Shown: positions 46,464 to 56,156, counted from the stretch's first letter. The stretch: 64,000 nucleotides of DNA from Blepharisma stoltei (GCA_914767885.1 CAJZBQ010000035.1:682001-746000), one strand, 5' to 3'. Made by a program: numbers and translations. The notes: generated from the sequence alone by a model not told the origin.

Positions 46464-47807
46464 ATGGAAGTGAAAAGTTATAAATGGTTCCTCACTCAAT
46501 TAGTCAATAGAAAATCCCATTTGAAAATCCTAGAAGCCGGAATATGCAGGGGCGATAAGCTATCTGATTGATTTTGCACTGATCTTAACGGCGTAGTAAT
46601 AAAAAAACCAACAAGAATAATAAATCGCACTAAATATTTGCTTACTCACTTTCTGAATACTCGAGTCCCTATACTAGAGCAGTACACTCCAGATAGAGTT
46701 ATCTGCTATTTATATCACACAGATGGCAAACGAATTGTCCTTGCAAAAGAAATTGTCGAGCTTGCCGACAATCAGCTTCATGGACTCCAAGTGAGAAGTA
46801 TCCATATGGCGCTGCCAACAACTAAATCTACAGATAAAATTTACAAAATAAAAGCTTGGAACGAACAAGGCGAATTACACACAGAGCTTTTGTCAGGAAA
46901 ATTTACCAAGGAGTTTGGAGAAACAGTCCGTGATGTAATAGTTTCTGAAAAAGCTATGTGGCTTACAATGTATATTACAGAAACTGTATATCACACTTGT
47001 AACCAGTTTATTGAGTCATTGAAATATGATATGATTGTTGACCAAACCTCACAGCTTCACCTATTAAATATAACTGAACTGACTTTTCATAAAGAAATAG
47101 CGCCGAGTGCGAATAATGACTTTTGGCTAAGGAAGAAAACGTTTTTGAGGTCAATGCCAGAAGAGGAAACTTCAGAAGACTTGACTGATGAAGATGAGCA
47201 TGAACAAGAGCAATCACCAAAAAAAATGCCATTAATTGCTTATGTTTTAAAAGATTTCACTAAGAAAACTAGAGTTGACCAGAACAGATTTAAAATCAGT
47301 CTGGAGAGGGAGCAAAAACAAAACAGCCCAACATTTTTGAATATGATTGCAAATACAATTGATAAAGAAAGACAAAAAGCTTTTAATGCTGAGAGGATTG
47401 CGAAGAGCAGAATTGGAGCTCATAAGCAACAAAGTTTTATAAAGAGAAGGGCTTTTCATTTAAATTCCTTTAAAACTTCAAGCCGGCCATCTCCTGAATA
47501 TCAGACTATATCGAACTTCAAAGATTTATTATTTTATTTAGAAAAAACTCGTCCAAGGAATTGAATTAAAGACAAACCAAAAGATTTGGAATTTATCCCT
47601 TGTCTAGATAAAGGAGGAATTACAACTGAAAGACACTCCACAAATGCAAGCGAATTTAGTTCCCCATCGTCAGCAGCCAGACACAGAAAAACCCAATCAA
47701 CAAATACCCTTTTAAAGCCTGGAGATGCTTTAAAGCTTTGACTTACGAAAGAAGAATCCCGTTTAAAGGCAAAACACTCCAAAGCTTCATCACCCATACC
47801 GATTTAA
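46464..47807 (+). CDS. Hypothetical protein, 447 residues
   Basis: With TGA as Trp (codons at about 46569, 47562 and 47740) a single frame runs from MEVKSYKWFLTQLV to TAA at 47807. The first ~215 residues look globular (VICYLYHTDGKRIVLAKEIVELA, EKAMWLTMYITETVYHTC). An acidic linker (EEETSEDLTDEDEHEQEQ) and a basic, Ser-rich disordered C-terminal half follow. No family was recognised. Under the standard code it would split into three pieces. Confidence 0.8.
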
Positions 47808-47898
47808 TTGTGAATATGCTAATAATTTATATATTTTGCTTCAAATTTAATAAATTTATATCCCAGAAAAATGGTTTTTTTTACAAATATTTACATAT

Positions 47899-48619
47899 TT
47901 ATATATTTATATTGGATTTATAAATTTCCAAAATTGCTTGTACAGTTTCTTGATCTGCAGCAATTTCTAAACCAAGACTTAAATATCTAGAAGCCAAAAT
48001 CAAGCATGCTGCAGCCACATTCTCTGCATTTTTGTAAAGAAAAATCGGTACCCTAAAGCTGTCATTCGCAAAATTGTTAGCGATTTTCAGCAAATCCTGC
48101 TTTTGATACACATTTAACTCAAGATTTGACACAAAGCTTGAAATAAATGAATAGGGTAGAGGGATTTCCACATTAAAGCATAAAGCTTCAAGTACAGCAA
48201 ACTCACATTGAAGGATGCTCTGTTTCAATCCAGCTAACATTGAGTCTGATAGAGGAGGGACTTGAAGCCTTGGGTTAAGAATTTTTCGAATTTCTGATCT
48301 TTCTTCATAGAATTTCCTACACAAAATGTCAATTGGCCTTGTCAGTTCAAGGGTTTTTGATGAGAGAAAAAGGCATGCCCCTGCGATTAAGAGGTTGTCA
48401 TATTTTAGGTGGCTGTTATTAATTGTAAACTAGAGTAGAACTTACTGTGTGAAAATAGGTTTGAGCAGTGGCGACACATGATTGTGAGAGCCGGAGCTTG
48501 ATGGCCAAGCTTCTTATGAATAGAAGGGATTGGATTAAAGGATCGGACGTCGGCTTGAAATTATCAAGTCTTGGCTCCATCAAACATGGAAGAGTTGTAT
48601 CTGATCTCATAAGTTCCAT
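47899..48619 (-). CDS. Cyclin (transcription-type cyclin-box protein)
   Basis: Minus strand from the ATG at 48619, with one 16-nt intron at 48430-48445 (GTAAGTTCTACTCTAG). Spliced, it reads SCVATAQTYFHTFTINN...AGACLFLSSKTLELTRPIDIL, the first cyclin fold, then ILQCEFAVLEALCFNVEIPLPYSFI and AAACLILASRYLSLGLEI, the second. The order and spacing fit the cyclin C/K/L/T/Q group, which pairs with transcription- or splicing-linked CDKs. Which subfamily is uncertain. It is about 234 residues, compact and without PEST or His-rich tails. Confidence 0.8.
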
Positions 48620-49051
48620 TTATCTATTATTAGTATTTGGAACGAAGGAGAGAAACTTCTTATATTTGGTTGAAACAGATTTAGATATTTAGAATTGGAT
48701 GATTTGTTTGAAACTTATGAATTTATAGCTTACGCTTTTTTCTTTGGCATAAATAAACTATGAAAGTATTTAAGCCATTAATTTTGAAAATTATCATTGT
48801 TAATAGCTTTGGAAAAAGCAAAAACATGTAATTGGATTCATAATAAAAATTATATATATAGATTACAAACTAAAACTTCAAATAATTAGTAAATTTTAGC
48901 ATGCTTCAACCATTTTATTCATAATTTTCTTTTGTTTTCTCTATAACCTTATTAAATTACTCATTTCTTAGTATGTCTATAGTGAATAAAAGAATTAAAT
49001 TTGGCACTTAAGAATTATTTGCTTGAATCCTAATAATTAATTAAGCTAAAC
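48620..49051. other. Intergenic region
   Basis: About 430 bp of AT-rich DNA between two minus-strand genes. Nothing was recognised. Confidence 0.4.
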
Positions 49052-49492
49052 TTATTCTTTCTTCTCTTTTTCCTCCTTTTCTCCACATATCAATAATAAT
49101 CCTGCTATCCACCCAAAATTCAACAGATTTTGCACAATATTAATATTTCTCTCTGCACCTGTATATAGCCAAGGATTATGTATGACGACATTGAATGATA
49201 ATAAAAGCAGGGACAAAAGATAAGCTCCGATTCTGACATTTGAAACAAAGAGGATTCCTCCTAGCACCATCAACGCTGCTGTTAATTGAATAAGAGCGTG
49301 AACTTGAAGTCCAAGGAGAGCTGGAGAAATTGGAAGATTGAAACCTGAAAGTGCAAAAAATTCTTTATATAGACTCGTGTAGCTACCCAGCAGCATTGCT
49401 TCATGAGATGCTGGCTCGGTGAATTTCATAGCTGCAGACATAAAAAAGAACATTGCTACAAGAAATCGCCCAAAAAGACTCTTGAAGGCCAT
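49052..49492 (-). CDS. DoxX/SURF4-like four-helix membrane protein, copy 1
   Basis: 146 residues with four hydrophobic helices: an N-terminal signal-anchor (FLVAMFFFMSAAMKF), LQVHALIQLTAALMVLGGILF, IGAYLLSLLLLSFNVVIHNPW and LLNFGWIAGLLLICG. It ends in a Lys/Glu tail (EKEEKEKKE). The VVIHNPW motif between helices 3 and 4 is like that of small DoxX/TMEM35-type proteins. It is a close paralog of the gene at 50014 on the same strand. Function is unknown; location is likely the ER or another endomembrane. Confidence 0.7.
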   Translation of the reverse strand: MAFKSLFGRFLVAMFFFMSAAMKFTEPASHEAMLLGSYTSLYKEFFALSGFNLPISPALLGLQVHALIQLTAALMVLGGILFVSNVRIGAYLLSLLLLSFNVVIHNPWLYTGAERNINIVQNLLNFGWIAGLLLICGEKEEKEKKE

Positions 49493-49803
49493 TTTATTGT
49501 AATATTTAGGTTTTGGTTTATTATTTAGAAAGAAATAAATATTAAGAAAAGAAATATAAAATGTAATAAATTATGGATTTGAAGTTAAATATTAGAAACT
49601 TATGAGAAATCAACTACAATAAACACGATTTTTGAAACACGTAATTTCTTTTTAGAAATTTCGTTCATGCTCTCATTTAATAAACTGTGAGGTACTAATT
49701 TAATGAGTATATATTTCATACTTTATTCATCTAATTTTAATTATAAATTACAGTAAGTTTTTAATTAATTAGAATTATTCTTAGGGGCTCTTATTTATTA
49801 AGT

Positions 49804-49935
49804 CTAATCTTCTTTCAAGATGATTTCAAGCATATCCTTTATCAAATTATCTTTAAAGGAGAAACTAATATCTAAATCACTTATGACAGAATCATAATTT
49901 TCTTTTGAATAGCATCCTATTTCAAAGTTCTATAT
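49804..49935 (-). pseudogene. Possible coding fragment between the DoxX-like genes
   Basis: A short minus-strand frame reads EIGCYSKENYDSVISDLDIS and continues to KDMLEIILKED then TAG, with coding-like composition. No upstream start or splice link was found, so it may be a relic or the last exon of an unresolved gene. Confidence 0.25.
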
Positions 49936-50013
49936 TTCATAAGGGATAATTTCCTAGATAATTTATTAATAAACAGCAGCCAAGTAGCTCAATAAAATTA
50001 TTTTTACTAATCT

Positions 50014-50463
50014 CTAAGATGTCTTGACTTTTGCAATTTCTTCTTCAACACCGCTTACCAAGAATAGAGCTGCCATCCACCCAAAATTGAGTAAAAGCTG
50101 CATTGTATTTGTTTCTCTTTCTTCTGGAGCACTCAAGAGAGCAGGGTTGTGAATTACTACATTATAAGATAGAAGAATCAGAGCCAAAAGATATGAGCCA
50201 TATTTGTTTCCAACTAATACAAGTACACTGCCAATAACTTGCAAGACAGCTGCTAAAAGGATAATAAATCTTGAATTCAGCTCAATAAAAGTTGGGCTTA
50301 AAGGTAAATAAACCCCTGTAATACTGGAAATTTTTGAAAAAAAGTTGTTGTATCCTCCTATAAGCATTTGTTCGTACATTGCGGAGTCATTAAATTTCTG
50401 AAGGCTTGACAGCAAAAAGAATACGACAACTAGGAATTTTGCAGCTAAAATCTTTCCCGACAT
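50014..50463 (-). CDS. DoxX/SURF4-like four-helix membrane protein, copy 2
   Basis: 149 residues with the same four-helix layout and motifs as the 49052 gene (FLVVVFFLLSSLQKF, YGSYLLALILLSYNVVIHNP, LLNFGWMAALFLVSG). The two arose by tandem duplication. The C-terminus differs (EEEIAKVKTS). Start is the ATG at 50463. Same functional uncertainty as copy 1. Confidence 0.7.
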   Translation of the reverse strand: MSGKILAAKFLVVVFFLLSSLQKFNDSAMYEQMLIGGYNNFFSKISSITGVYLPLSPTFIELNSRFIILLAAVLQVIGSVLVLVGNKYGSYLLALILLSYNVVIHNPALLSAPEERETNTMQLLLNFGWMAALFLVSGVEEEIAKVKTS

Positions 50464-50721
50464 ATTTTTTCTTATCTTATAAATATGATACCAGATAAGT
50501 AAAGTTTGAATAGTAAAAATATGAGAATTGATAAAGGGTTCTTTTATTCGCTAAGAATTTATATAAGTTAATAAGATTCATTAGAAACTTAAAATTTTTA
50601 TAAAAATTGCAAAGAAAATGATTTAGACTTAATCAGATTTTATATTTTTTAGGGTAAAGATAATTCTATTAGACTCTATGCAAAAATTCTATTTATCAAA
50701 AAATATGAAATTTATTATTAA

Positions 50722-52079
50722 ATGCAAGCATTAGCGAGTTATATTGTTAGGCCACAAAGAGAAGTATACCAGATCGCAGACTTAGGCCATAAACAGTTTT
50801 CATTAGGAAAAACTTGATACCAAAGGAGAGATTTTCAATTAGTTAGCATCCGAGGAATTTTGCAGTGTAGCTGATTCGACTCAATAAAGCAAGATCCTAA
50901 AAAATGTGTGATTTATTGTCATGGCAACTGTGGCTGTAGAATTGATTCTTTCGATATATTAGAGCACATCCTCAAACACAGAATGTCATTAGTTTGTTTT
51001 GACTTTGGAGGCTGTGGACTCTCTGAAGGCGACTATGTCTCTTTAGGCTTTTATGAAAAAAATGATATAGGGCTTTCCCTTGAATAGCCCGATAACGGGA
51101 TGAAGCCAGCCCGTTATCAGGCTATTCAAGGGAAAGCCCTATATAAAAACTGTTGTAAAATATGTGCAAGAAAGTGGAAGAGCAACTTCAATTGGAATAT
51201 GAGGAAGAAGTATGGGAGCTGTTGCGGCAATTCTATATTCAGAAAGTATGGCAAATGCTCCGCCTTTAGTGTTGGATTCGCCTTTCTGCTGTTTAAATGA
51301 TGTAATTGATGATATGATAGGCCGATATAAGCTAATACCAAGAATTCTTAAAGATTTTATATTAGAAAAAATCTCGAAAATTATTAAAGACACAGCTTTA
51401 TTTGATCTAGAAAACATAAAGCCGCTATTAGTTGTAAAAAAATGCCACAATTATGCAGTTTTTATTCATTCATTCGAAGATAAATTAATAAACTATGATC
51501 ATTCTCAAAAACTATACCAAGATTGAGCAGGTCCTAAGCAAAGCCATTAGAATAGTCCCTATTTTTGGCAATAAACCTATCCTCCAATGAGCAAACAAAG
51601 TATGTTTTTAATATAAAAATTTTTTATAAAAAATATTTTGCTCTATCAGCGATAATTAATGCAATAAAATCTCTGCTGGATTTAAAACAAGTTTGCATTT
51701 AAAAACAATTTTATAAAATTAAATTATTTTTGGTTTCCAATTTTGGGAATAGGATTTTTTTGGAAAAAAAATTATTATAATATTTATAGTATAATTTTAA
51801 AGCTCCTCTGAGCAGATAATTTTTTTTATGATCATGGAGAGGGGAGTAAGCATTTTTTTAACTGTAAATGGCCATCACAATAGTTTAAGAGACCCAACCA
51901 CAATTTTGAGAGCTTTAACTTTATTAGAATCAATGATGGGTATAGATCCAAACGATGATGATGGATCATCAACAGAGAGAAGGGCCCCACCTGAATTTTC
52001 TAAAAAAGCAAACAGATTAATACGCCATAGAAGATATCAAAGTGAAGGTGACCCGAAAAATTTTGTTTCTATTAAATAA
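50722..52079 (+). CDS. Alpha/beta-hydrolase (ABHD17/BEM46-type serine hydrolase), split by two inserts
   Basis: The ATG is at 50722, with TGA as Trp (GKTWYQRRD, CSWFDS). The first part has the oxyanion loop YCHGNCG and the strand SLVCFDFGGCGLSEG. Removing the 76-bp palindrome 51070-51145 joins it to KTVVKYVQESGRA and IGIWGRSMGAVAA, the nucleophile elbow G-x-S-x-G (Ser in GRSMG). The catalytic Asp region is FIHSFEDKLINYDHS. The His lies in VNGHHNS after removal of 51515-51848. Lipase/thioesterase-type activity, such as depalmitoylation, is typical of the family; the substrate is unknown. Its TAA ends 1 bp before the stop of the convergent TPX2-like gene. Confidence 0.85.
51070..51145. mobile_element. 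76-bp palindromic IES in the hydrolase gene
   Basis: Near-perfect inverted arms of ~29 bp (starting GGGCTTTCCCTTGAATAGCC, one mismatch, ~9-nt loop) fill the insert between TATA on the left and TATATA on the right. Left in place it adds a TAG and a frameshift. Removed, GAT-ATA-AAA-ACT is in frame and the GxSxG elbow follows. Confidence 0.9.
51515..51848. mobile_element. Decayed GTGAGCGAAC-family MITE in the hydrolase gene
   Basis: 334 bp. It contains the family core (CCATTAGAATAGTCCC, a GATAATTAATGCAATAAAATCTC-like stretch) and a right end TCATGGAGAGGGGAGTAAGC. The right TA is clear (51847-51848). The left boundary is inferred from the only TA that restores the frame (51513-51514), giving HSQKLSIFLTVNGHHNS. 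Confidence 0.65.
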
Positions 52080-52080
52080 A

Positions 52081-52689
52081 TTATTTTTCAATTTTTTTTG
52101 ATTCTCTTATTTGCGCTCTTATCTCCGTCAGAAATTTTGGCTCAATCGGAATTGTTAGAGGTCTTGTACTTTTCATTGGCGGCATTGGGGGCGCTTGCTC
52201 AGGCAATGGTCTAGCTTTAAACACAGCGCTTTTTCTTATGTCCTCAATTTCTTTAATTTCTTTTTCCTTATCAGTTTTTTCTTTATTTATTTTGATTTTT
52301 TCTTGTAGAGCTTTGATCATTTCATTATATTTCTCTCGTTTTGCATTCCGAATTTCACTATGAAGAATTATAGAAATAGGCTTCGTTGATTCTTTAGTGC
52401 TTAAATGAATCGATGGGGGTGGAAAAGAAGGCATCGGAAGAGCTTTGAATGGTTTTAATTGAGATATTTTTATATTAGTACTTAAAGGACAGTGCAATGA
52501 CCTTTCAGCACAGTGATGAGGAATACCAATCAGATTTTTATCAATATTTTCAGAAATAGATTTTGATGACTTGTTTAAAGATCTTATAGCAGCACATGAT
52601 TCTTCGTCAATGATTTTGCACTTCTTGGAGACAGAAATACATAAACTTTTGCTAAATTTTCTTTTAAAAACAGATTTCTCTTCTTCCAT
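52081..52689 (-). CDS. TPX2 C-terminal-domain-like protein
   Basis: Minus strand from the ATG at 52689 (MEEEKSVFKRK). The N-terminal half is basic, Ser-rich and disordered. The C-terminal half has a Lys/Glu helix (YNEMIKALQEKIKINKEKTD), then the block FKARPLPEQAPPMPP and KSTRPLTIPIEPKFLTE.R, which follows the TPX2/importin-binding C-terminal domain pattern (FKARP.P......P..S..PLT.P..P.L.TE.R). Such proteins bind microtubules. The full spindle-factor TPX2 is much longer, so this is a small domain protein, possibly ciliary or cortical. Confidence 0.7.
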   Translation of the reverse strand: MEEEKSVFKRKFSKSLCISVSKKCKIIDEESCAAIRSLNKSSKSISENIDKNLIGIPHHCAERSLHCPLSTNIKISQLKPFKALPMPSFPPPSIHLSTKESTKPISIILHSEIRNAKREKYNEMIKALQEKIKINKEKTDKEKEIKEIEDIRKSAVFKARPLPEQAPPMPPMKSTRPLTIPIEPKFLTEIRAQIRESKKIEK

Positions 52690-52760
52690 TTTAAATTTAA
52701 ATCCTTTCAAACTTAATCTAAATTTGATAAATCTAAGGAATTAATTAATCAACGATAAAT

Positions 52761-53254
52761 TTATCCAGCCTTAAATAGAAGTATTGAAATCTGTCCATAT
52801 GTGAAATAAATTACTCTCCCTTCTTCATTCGACACAAAAGCTCCAAAATTATTTCCAACTATGCAATGCCAGCTCCCAAAATACCTTTTTTCAAAGTCCT
52901 TTTTTAATTCTTTTGCAATTTCAAGACTAGTAGATTTTTTCTCAATAAATCCAGCAGCAAACTCAATAGCAGCTATCTGCGGGTGCAGGCCAATGATCGT
53001 GCTCTTCTGATAGTGTGCATTTCACCGAAGTACAATTGGTCGAAAAATTGGTTGAAACTTTTTGATATGAGACATTTGACCAAAAAAAAAAACGTTAAAT
53101 TTCGACCAAAAGATGCACTATTTAAAAAATTTTCGAACAAATGCACTTCGATAAAATGTAAATTGTCAAAAATACACTGTCATTTGGCATAGAGCGCTAT
53201 CTGCATATCCTGAGGAGCATCTGAGTAGTGCATTTGCAATTTTCGATCGACCAT
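52761..53254 (-). CDS. Dynein light chain LC8-type, split by one insert
   Basis: Minus strand. Exon part 53254-53205 gives MVDRKLQMHYSDAPQDM. Removing 52981-53204 joins it to QIAAIEFAAGFIEKKSTSLE, then DFEKRYFGSWHCIVGNNFGAF, then VIYFTYGQISILLFKAG. The product is 89 residues, exactly the usual LC8 (DYNLL) length, with the family signature WHCIVG.NFG and the C-terminal LLFK.G. LC8 is a dimeric hub subunit of cytoplasmic and axonemal dyneins. It is divergent from the CFAP97-like ciliary gene with 34 bp between start codons. Confidence 0.92.
52981..53204. mobile_element. 224-bp direct-repeat-bounded IES in the LC8 gene
   Basis: GCTATCTGC is present at 52972-52980 and 53196-53204; collapse to one copy restores ATG-CAG-ATA-GCT-GCT-ATT. 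The repeat contains TA. The insert has no terminal inverted repeat but contains inner inverted GTGCATTT...AAATGCAC (about 53015 and 53140). It was possibly a retroposon-type insertion. Confidence 0.85.
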
Positions 53255-53288
53255 TTAATTTTTATATGTAACTTGCAATTATTCTTTA
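53255..53288. promoter_or_regulatory. 34-bp bidirectional gap between LC8 and CFAP97-like genes
   Basis: Only 34 AT-rich bases separate the two divergent ATGs (TTTAATTTTTATATG, AATTATTCTTTA). Any promoter for both genes must lie here or inside the coding sequences. The motif itself is not identifiable. Confidence 0.5.
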
Positions 53289-54122
53289 ATGGATCGGTCT
53301 CTCCCTTCAGCCAACAAGATTCTATATAAGAAGTGGCAATCAGACGATAAGGAAAAGCATTACAGGCACCTCAGAGATGCTCGGCCAATTGTTGATATTA
53401 AAACTCCTGGTAACTTCAGCCATATCAAAAATAAAGCCAAGCGAGATCAATTATTAGAAGGTTAAATCTATACAGATCGCTTTACGGAGATTGAAAGAGA
53501 AAACAGGATTCTCCTTGAAAAAATGCACAATATTTTTCAGACCAAAAAATCTGTTGGCATCAAAAAAAATCAAAAAGGATCATTGAACTTTGGCTACAGA
53601 AAAAAGGTTATGAATCAAATTAATACAGAAAATAGGCAGCTGCTGGCAAGGTTAAAAAATAAATCGTCATGCTATAGCGCAAGAGAGTGGGAAAAAGACA
53701 GAAAAAATACAGAAAAAAGATTAAGAAGTATGGGAGAGTATCCATATCTGATAGGGAATAGAGGAAACAGCTCTTTGAAGCCTCATAGAATTCCGCCTCC
53801 ACCGTCTGGTATCAGCTTAGTTTTCAAGCGAGAAATTCCGATCAGAGGAAGATGGTTTGTAATTGAGATTTTTAAAATGAGCTCTATGGTAAAAATAAAA
53901 GTTGAAGATATTGAGGATGGTGAAACTTTTAGCTTGAAATTAAGATTAACTGACGCTTATGATATTATGGGCGGAGTTCCTAACTGGGAAGCCATAATTC
54001 GACAGCTTGACTTAGAAAACGGTGAGCTAGTGCTATACCAGGCTCAAGAAAACTCATTTTCTGGCTTTGGATATACAAATAAGACAATTGGACATATTGA
54101 TCTCGAGGACTTATATGGTTAA
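53289..54122 (+). CDS. CFAP97 (Hemingway)-domain protein
   Basis: The ATG is at 53289, with one 15-nt intron at 53461-53475 (GTTAAATCTATACAG). The spliced N-terminus, KWQSDDKEKHYRHLRDARPI, VDIKTPGNFSHIKNKAKRDQ and ERENRILLEKMHNIF, matches the CFAP97/KIAA1430 domain, found in proteins needed for cilium and sperm-axoneme organisation. The C-terminal ~100 residues form a separate compact domain (RGRWFVIEIFKMSSMVKIKV, GGVPNWEAIIRQLDLENGELV) of unrecognised type. The stop is 9 bp before the AAR2 start. Confidence 0.8.
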
Positions 54123-54131
54123 TCTTAATAA

Positions 54132-55109
54132 ATGGAATCTTTTTTAATCCTATTAGAGACTCCTCCAAACATAAACCTCCATTTAGACAACCTAGCACTA
54201 AAAACAGGAAGTCTATTTAAAGGGGTAAAATCAATTCCTACAGGCGCTCACTATTTATTTTACAATTTTGAAGGCGGGACAAAGTCAGGTTTCTTTTTCT
54301 ATGCAGAAGAAAGAAAAGCAACAATTAAAAAATGAGACCCACAGACAGAAAATTTTAGTAAAGTCAGCACAGAAGATGAAGAAATATATGAAAGCAATAT
54401 AAGGGAATTTGATGTACTTTTAGTTGAATATCCCAATATGAATTATCAAATCTGGCAACTTTTGGCATGCTATATTAACTCAGAAGTAATCGGAAAAATT
54501 GAACCTATCAGCAATATAATCAGCCAGATTAATGAAGAATATTCAACGTCTGAAGAAAACCTTGAAAAATTTTCGATTGTGAAAGGATCGTTATTTTATA
54601 CACATATCCCAAAATCAATAGCAAAACCAAACATAACCCCTGAAGAAATCACACAGATGAATTTTGATAAATCCTTTATCCTTTATGATCTACTTAACAA
54701 GGATTTCCAAAATCCAGAAAATCTGCTTGGAGAACTCCAATTTTCATTTTTAGCATTTTTACTTGGCGATTCACTTGAAAGCTTTTATCAATGGAAAAAT
54801 ATTTTGATTTTGCTTTGCAACTGCGAGTCTGCATTATTGCAAATCCCATCTTTTTTTGAGAAATTTATCCCAGCCTTCTACTCCCAACTCCAATCAATAT
54901 CTCAGGACTTATTTACAGACGACCTAATAGGCCCTAATTTTTTATCTTCATGCCTTCGGTCCTTCCTCAGTCTTCTCCACAATAAAAATCTCCCACCTTC
55001 AGTATATACCCGCGGCAAAAAATTCAAAAAGCTTGTAAAATCTATGTTAAAAATATCAGAATTCGAAATGTGTGAAGACGAAGAAGCTCCTATAATAGTT
55101 GAGATTTAA
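54132..55109 (+). CDS. AAR2: AAR2 splicing factor homolog
   Basis: 325 residues with TGA as Trp at about 54333 (IKKWDPQTENF). The N-terminal beta domain has the family pattern F.ILLETPPN, FKGVKSIPTGAHYLFYNF and KSGFFFY, followed by LLVEYPNMNYQIWQLLACYI. The alpha-helical C-terminal domain includes LLGELQFSFLAFLLGDSLES FYQWK. AAR2 binds PRP8 in U5 snRNP assembly in the cytoplasm and is released on phosphorylation. Its start lies only 9 bp after the CFAP97-like stop, in the same direction. Confidence 0.85.
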
Positions 55110-55147
55110 TTACTCTGATTAAATTAATTCACATTAGTACAGAGTTT

Positions 55148-55297
55148 ATAGTGTTTCCCTCTTCAGCAGGACATAAGGCTGAAGCCCACATTTTGGGAGA
55201 AAAATTAACTTTTAGTCGGTCAATCATTTCTATGGACCATATTTTTTTCTAATTCCGTATTTAGCCATTTTATTATAATTCACATTAGTACAGAGTT
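55148..55297 (-). mobile_element. 150-bp retroposon-like insert at the 3' end of a ubiquitin-like gene
   Basis: A 22-bp direct repeat beginning AATTCACATT occurs at 55126-55147 and 55276-55297. On the minus strand the insert starts TTATAATAAAATGGC, the start motif of the other retroposon-like units. Removing one repeat changes the gene's C-terminus to ...KLCTNVN followed by TAA (55124-55126). Confidence 0.65.
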
Positions 55298-55823
55298 TTT
55301 TCCCTTTATATGCATAGCTTCTTTTTAACGTCACATCAGGCACAGCCAATCTTGGCAAGTTAATCCCTACTTGAAAATCGTCCACAGAAGAGCATAACGA
55401 TAAGATGCTTTCGCAGTGTGGCTTTATAGGCTTAGCTTGAAGTTCTCGTTTCGGGCCAATTATTTTTGGTATGCAAATGCTGTCTCCTATGCTGTCTACT
55501 GTGCTTGCAGTTTTGTCTGAATTTTTTTCATCACTTACAATCCTTAATAGACTTTGCTCAGATATGCCCAGGTCTTGTAAAGTACCTGCGTTTGGAAGAA
55601 GTTTTCCGTCCAGCTTAAGCTGAATTTTATCACCTGGAAGCATTGCTTTCAGATGGGAAATAGGCATATCGAAAGTAACCTTCAAAGAGAAAATTTGATT
55701 ATTAGACTCAGAGTAAACTGAAACTGTGTTTTTACGTATAGCACGTTTTCCTGCGGTTCCTGGGGTTGGCTTGATCCGTTGAGTTGTATTGGGAGGGCTT
55801 TGAATAGAAGGCGTTTGTCCCAT
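55230..55823 (-). CDS. Ubiquitin-like-domain protein
   Basis: Minus strand from the ATG at 55823, 197 residues as it stands. A disordered N-terminus (QSPPNTTQRIKPTPGTAGKR) precedes a ubiquitin-like fold at about 35-95: SLKVTFDMPISHLKAMLPGD, IQLKLDGKLL and LQDLGISEQSLLRIV. The C-terminal half is low-complexity with few motifs. The last ~15 residues (YNKMAKYGIRKKYGP) lie in the retroposon-like insert 55148-55297. If that is excised, the protein ends at KLCTNVN and is about 182 residues. No C-terminal diglycine is seen, so it is not a conjugated modifier. Confidence 0.7.
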   Translation of the reverse strand: MGQTPSIQSPPNTTQRIKPTPGTAGKRAIRKNTVSVYSESNNQIFSLKVTFDMPISHLKAMLPGDKIQLKLDGKLLPNAGTLQDLGISEQSLLRIVSDEKNSDKTASTVDSIGDSICIPKIIGPKRELQAKPIKPHCESILSLCSSVDDFQVGINLPRLAVPDVTLKRSYAYKGKKLCTNVNYNKMAKYGIRKKYGP

Positions 55824-56156
55824 TATCGATAATAATTATCACGTTTAGTTATATTTTAGGGAGAATATTAAAAATTTTCAGTTTTTTATATAAAATTAAT
55901 AGTAGCTGCATGTGGCTGGGGTAATAAGGCTTGATAATTCTATTGATTTGTAATAAAGAATCCATTTATCATTTAATTTTGAATTGTTATCATAATGAAA
56001 AATAATAGAATTATAATTATTGTGCATAATAAACAGACTTAATTTATTATTTCCCAATTTTTAATATTCCTGATTACATCAAAGTTACCCCTAGTCTTAA
56101 CGTCCTAGCTCATCTTTATTAAAATTGCAAATTTCATATAATTCGAACTTGCCAAC
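55824..56156. promoter_or_regulatory. Divergent intergenic region between two ubiquitin-like-domain genes
   Basis: 333 bp of AT-rich DNA between divergent starts. It presumably holds both promoters, but no motif was recognised. Confidence 0.35.

Noticed and set aside
52690-52710. A start of the TPX2-like protein at 52710
   Set aside because: That codon is TTG; the first ATG in frame is at 52689.
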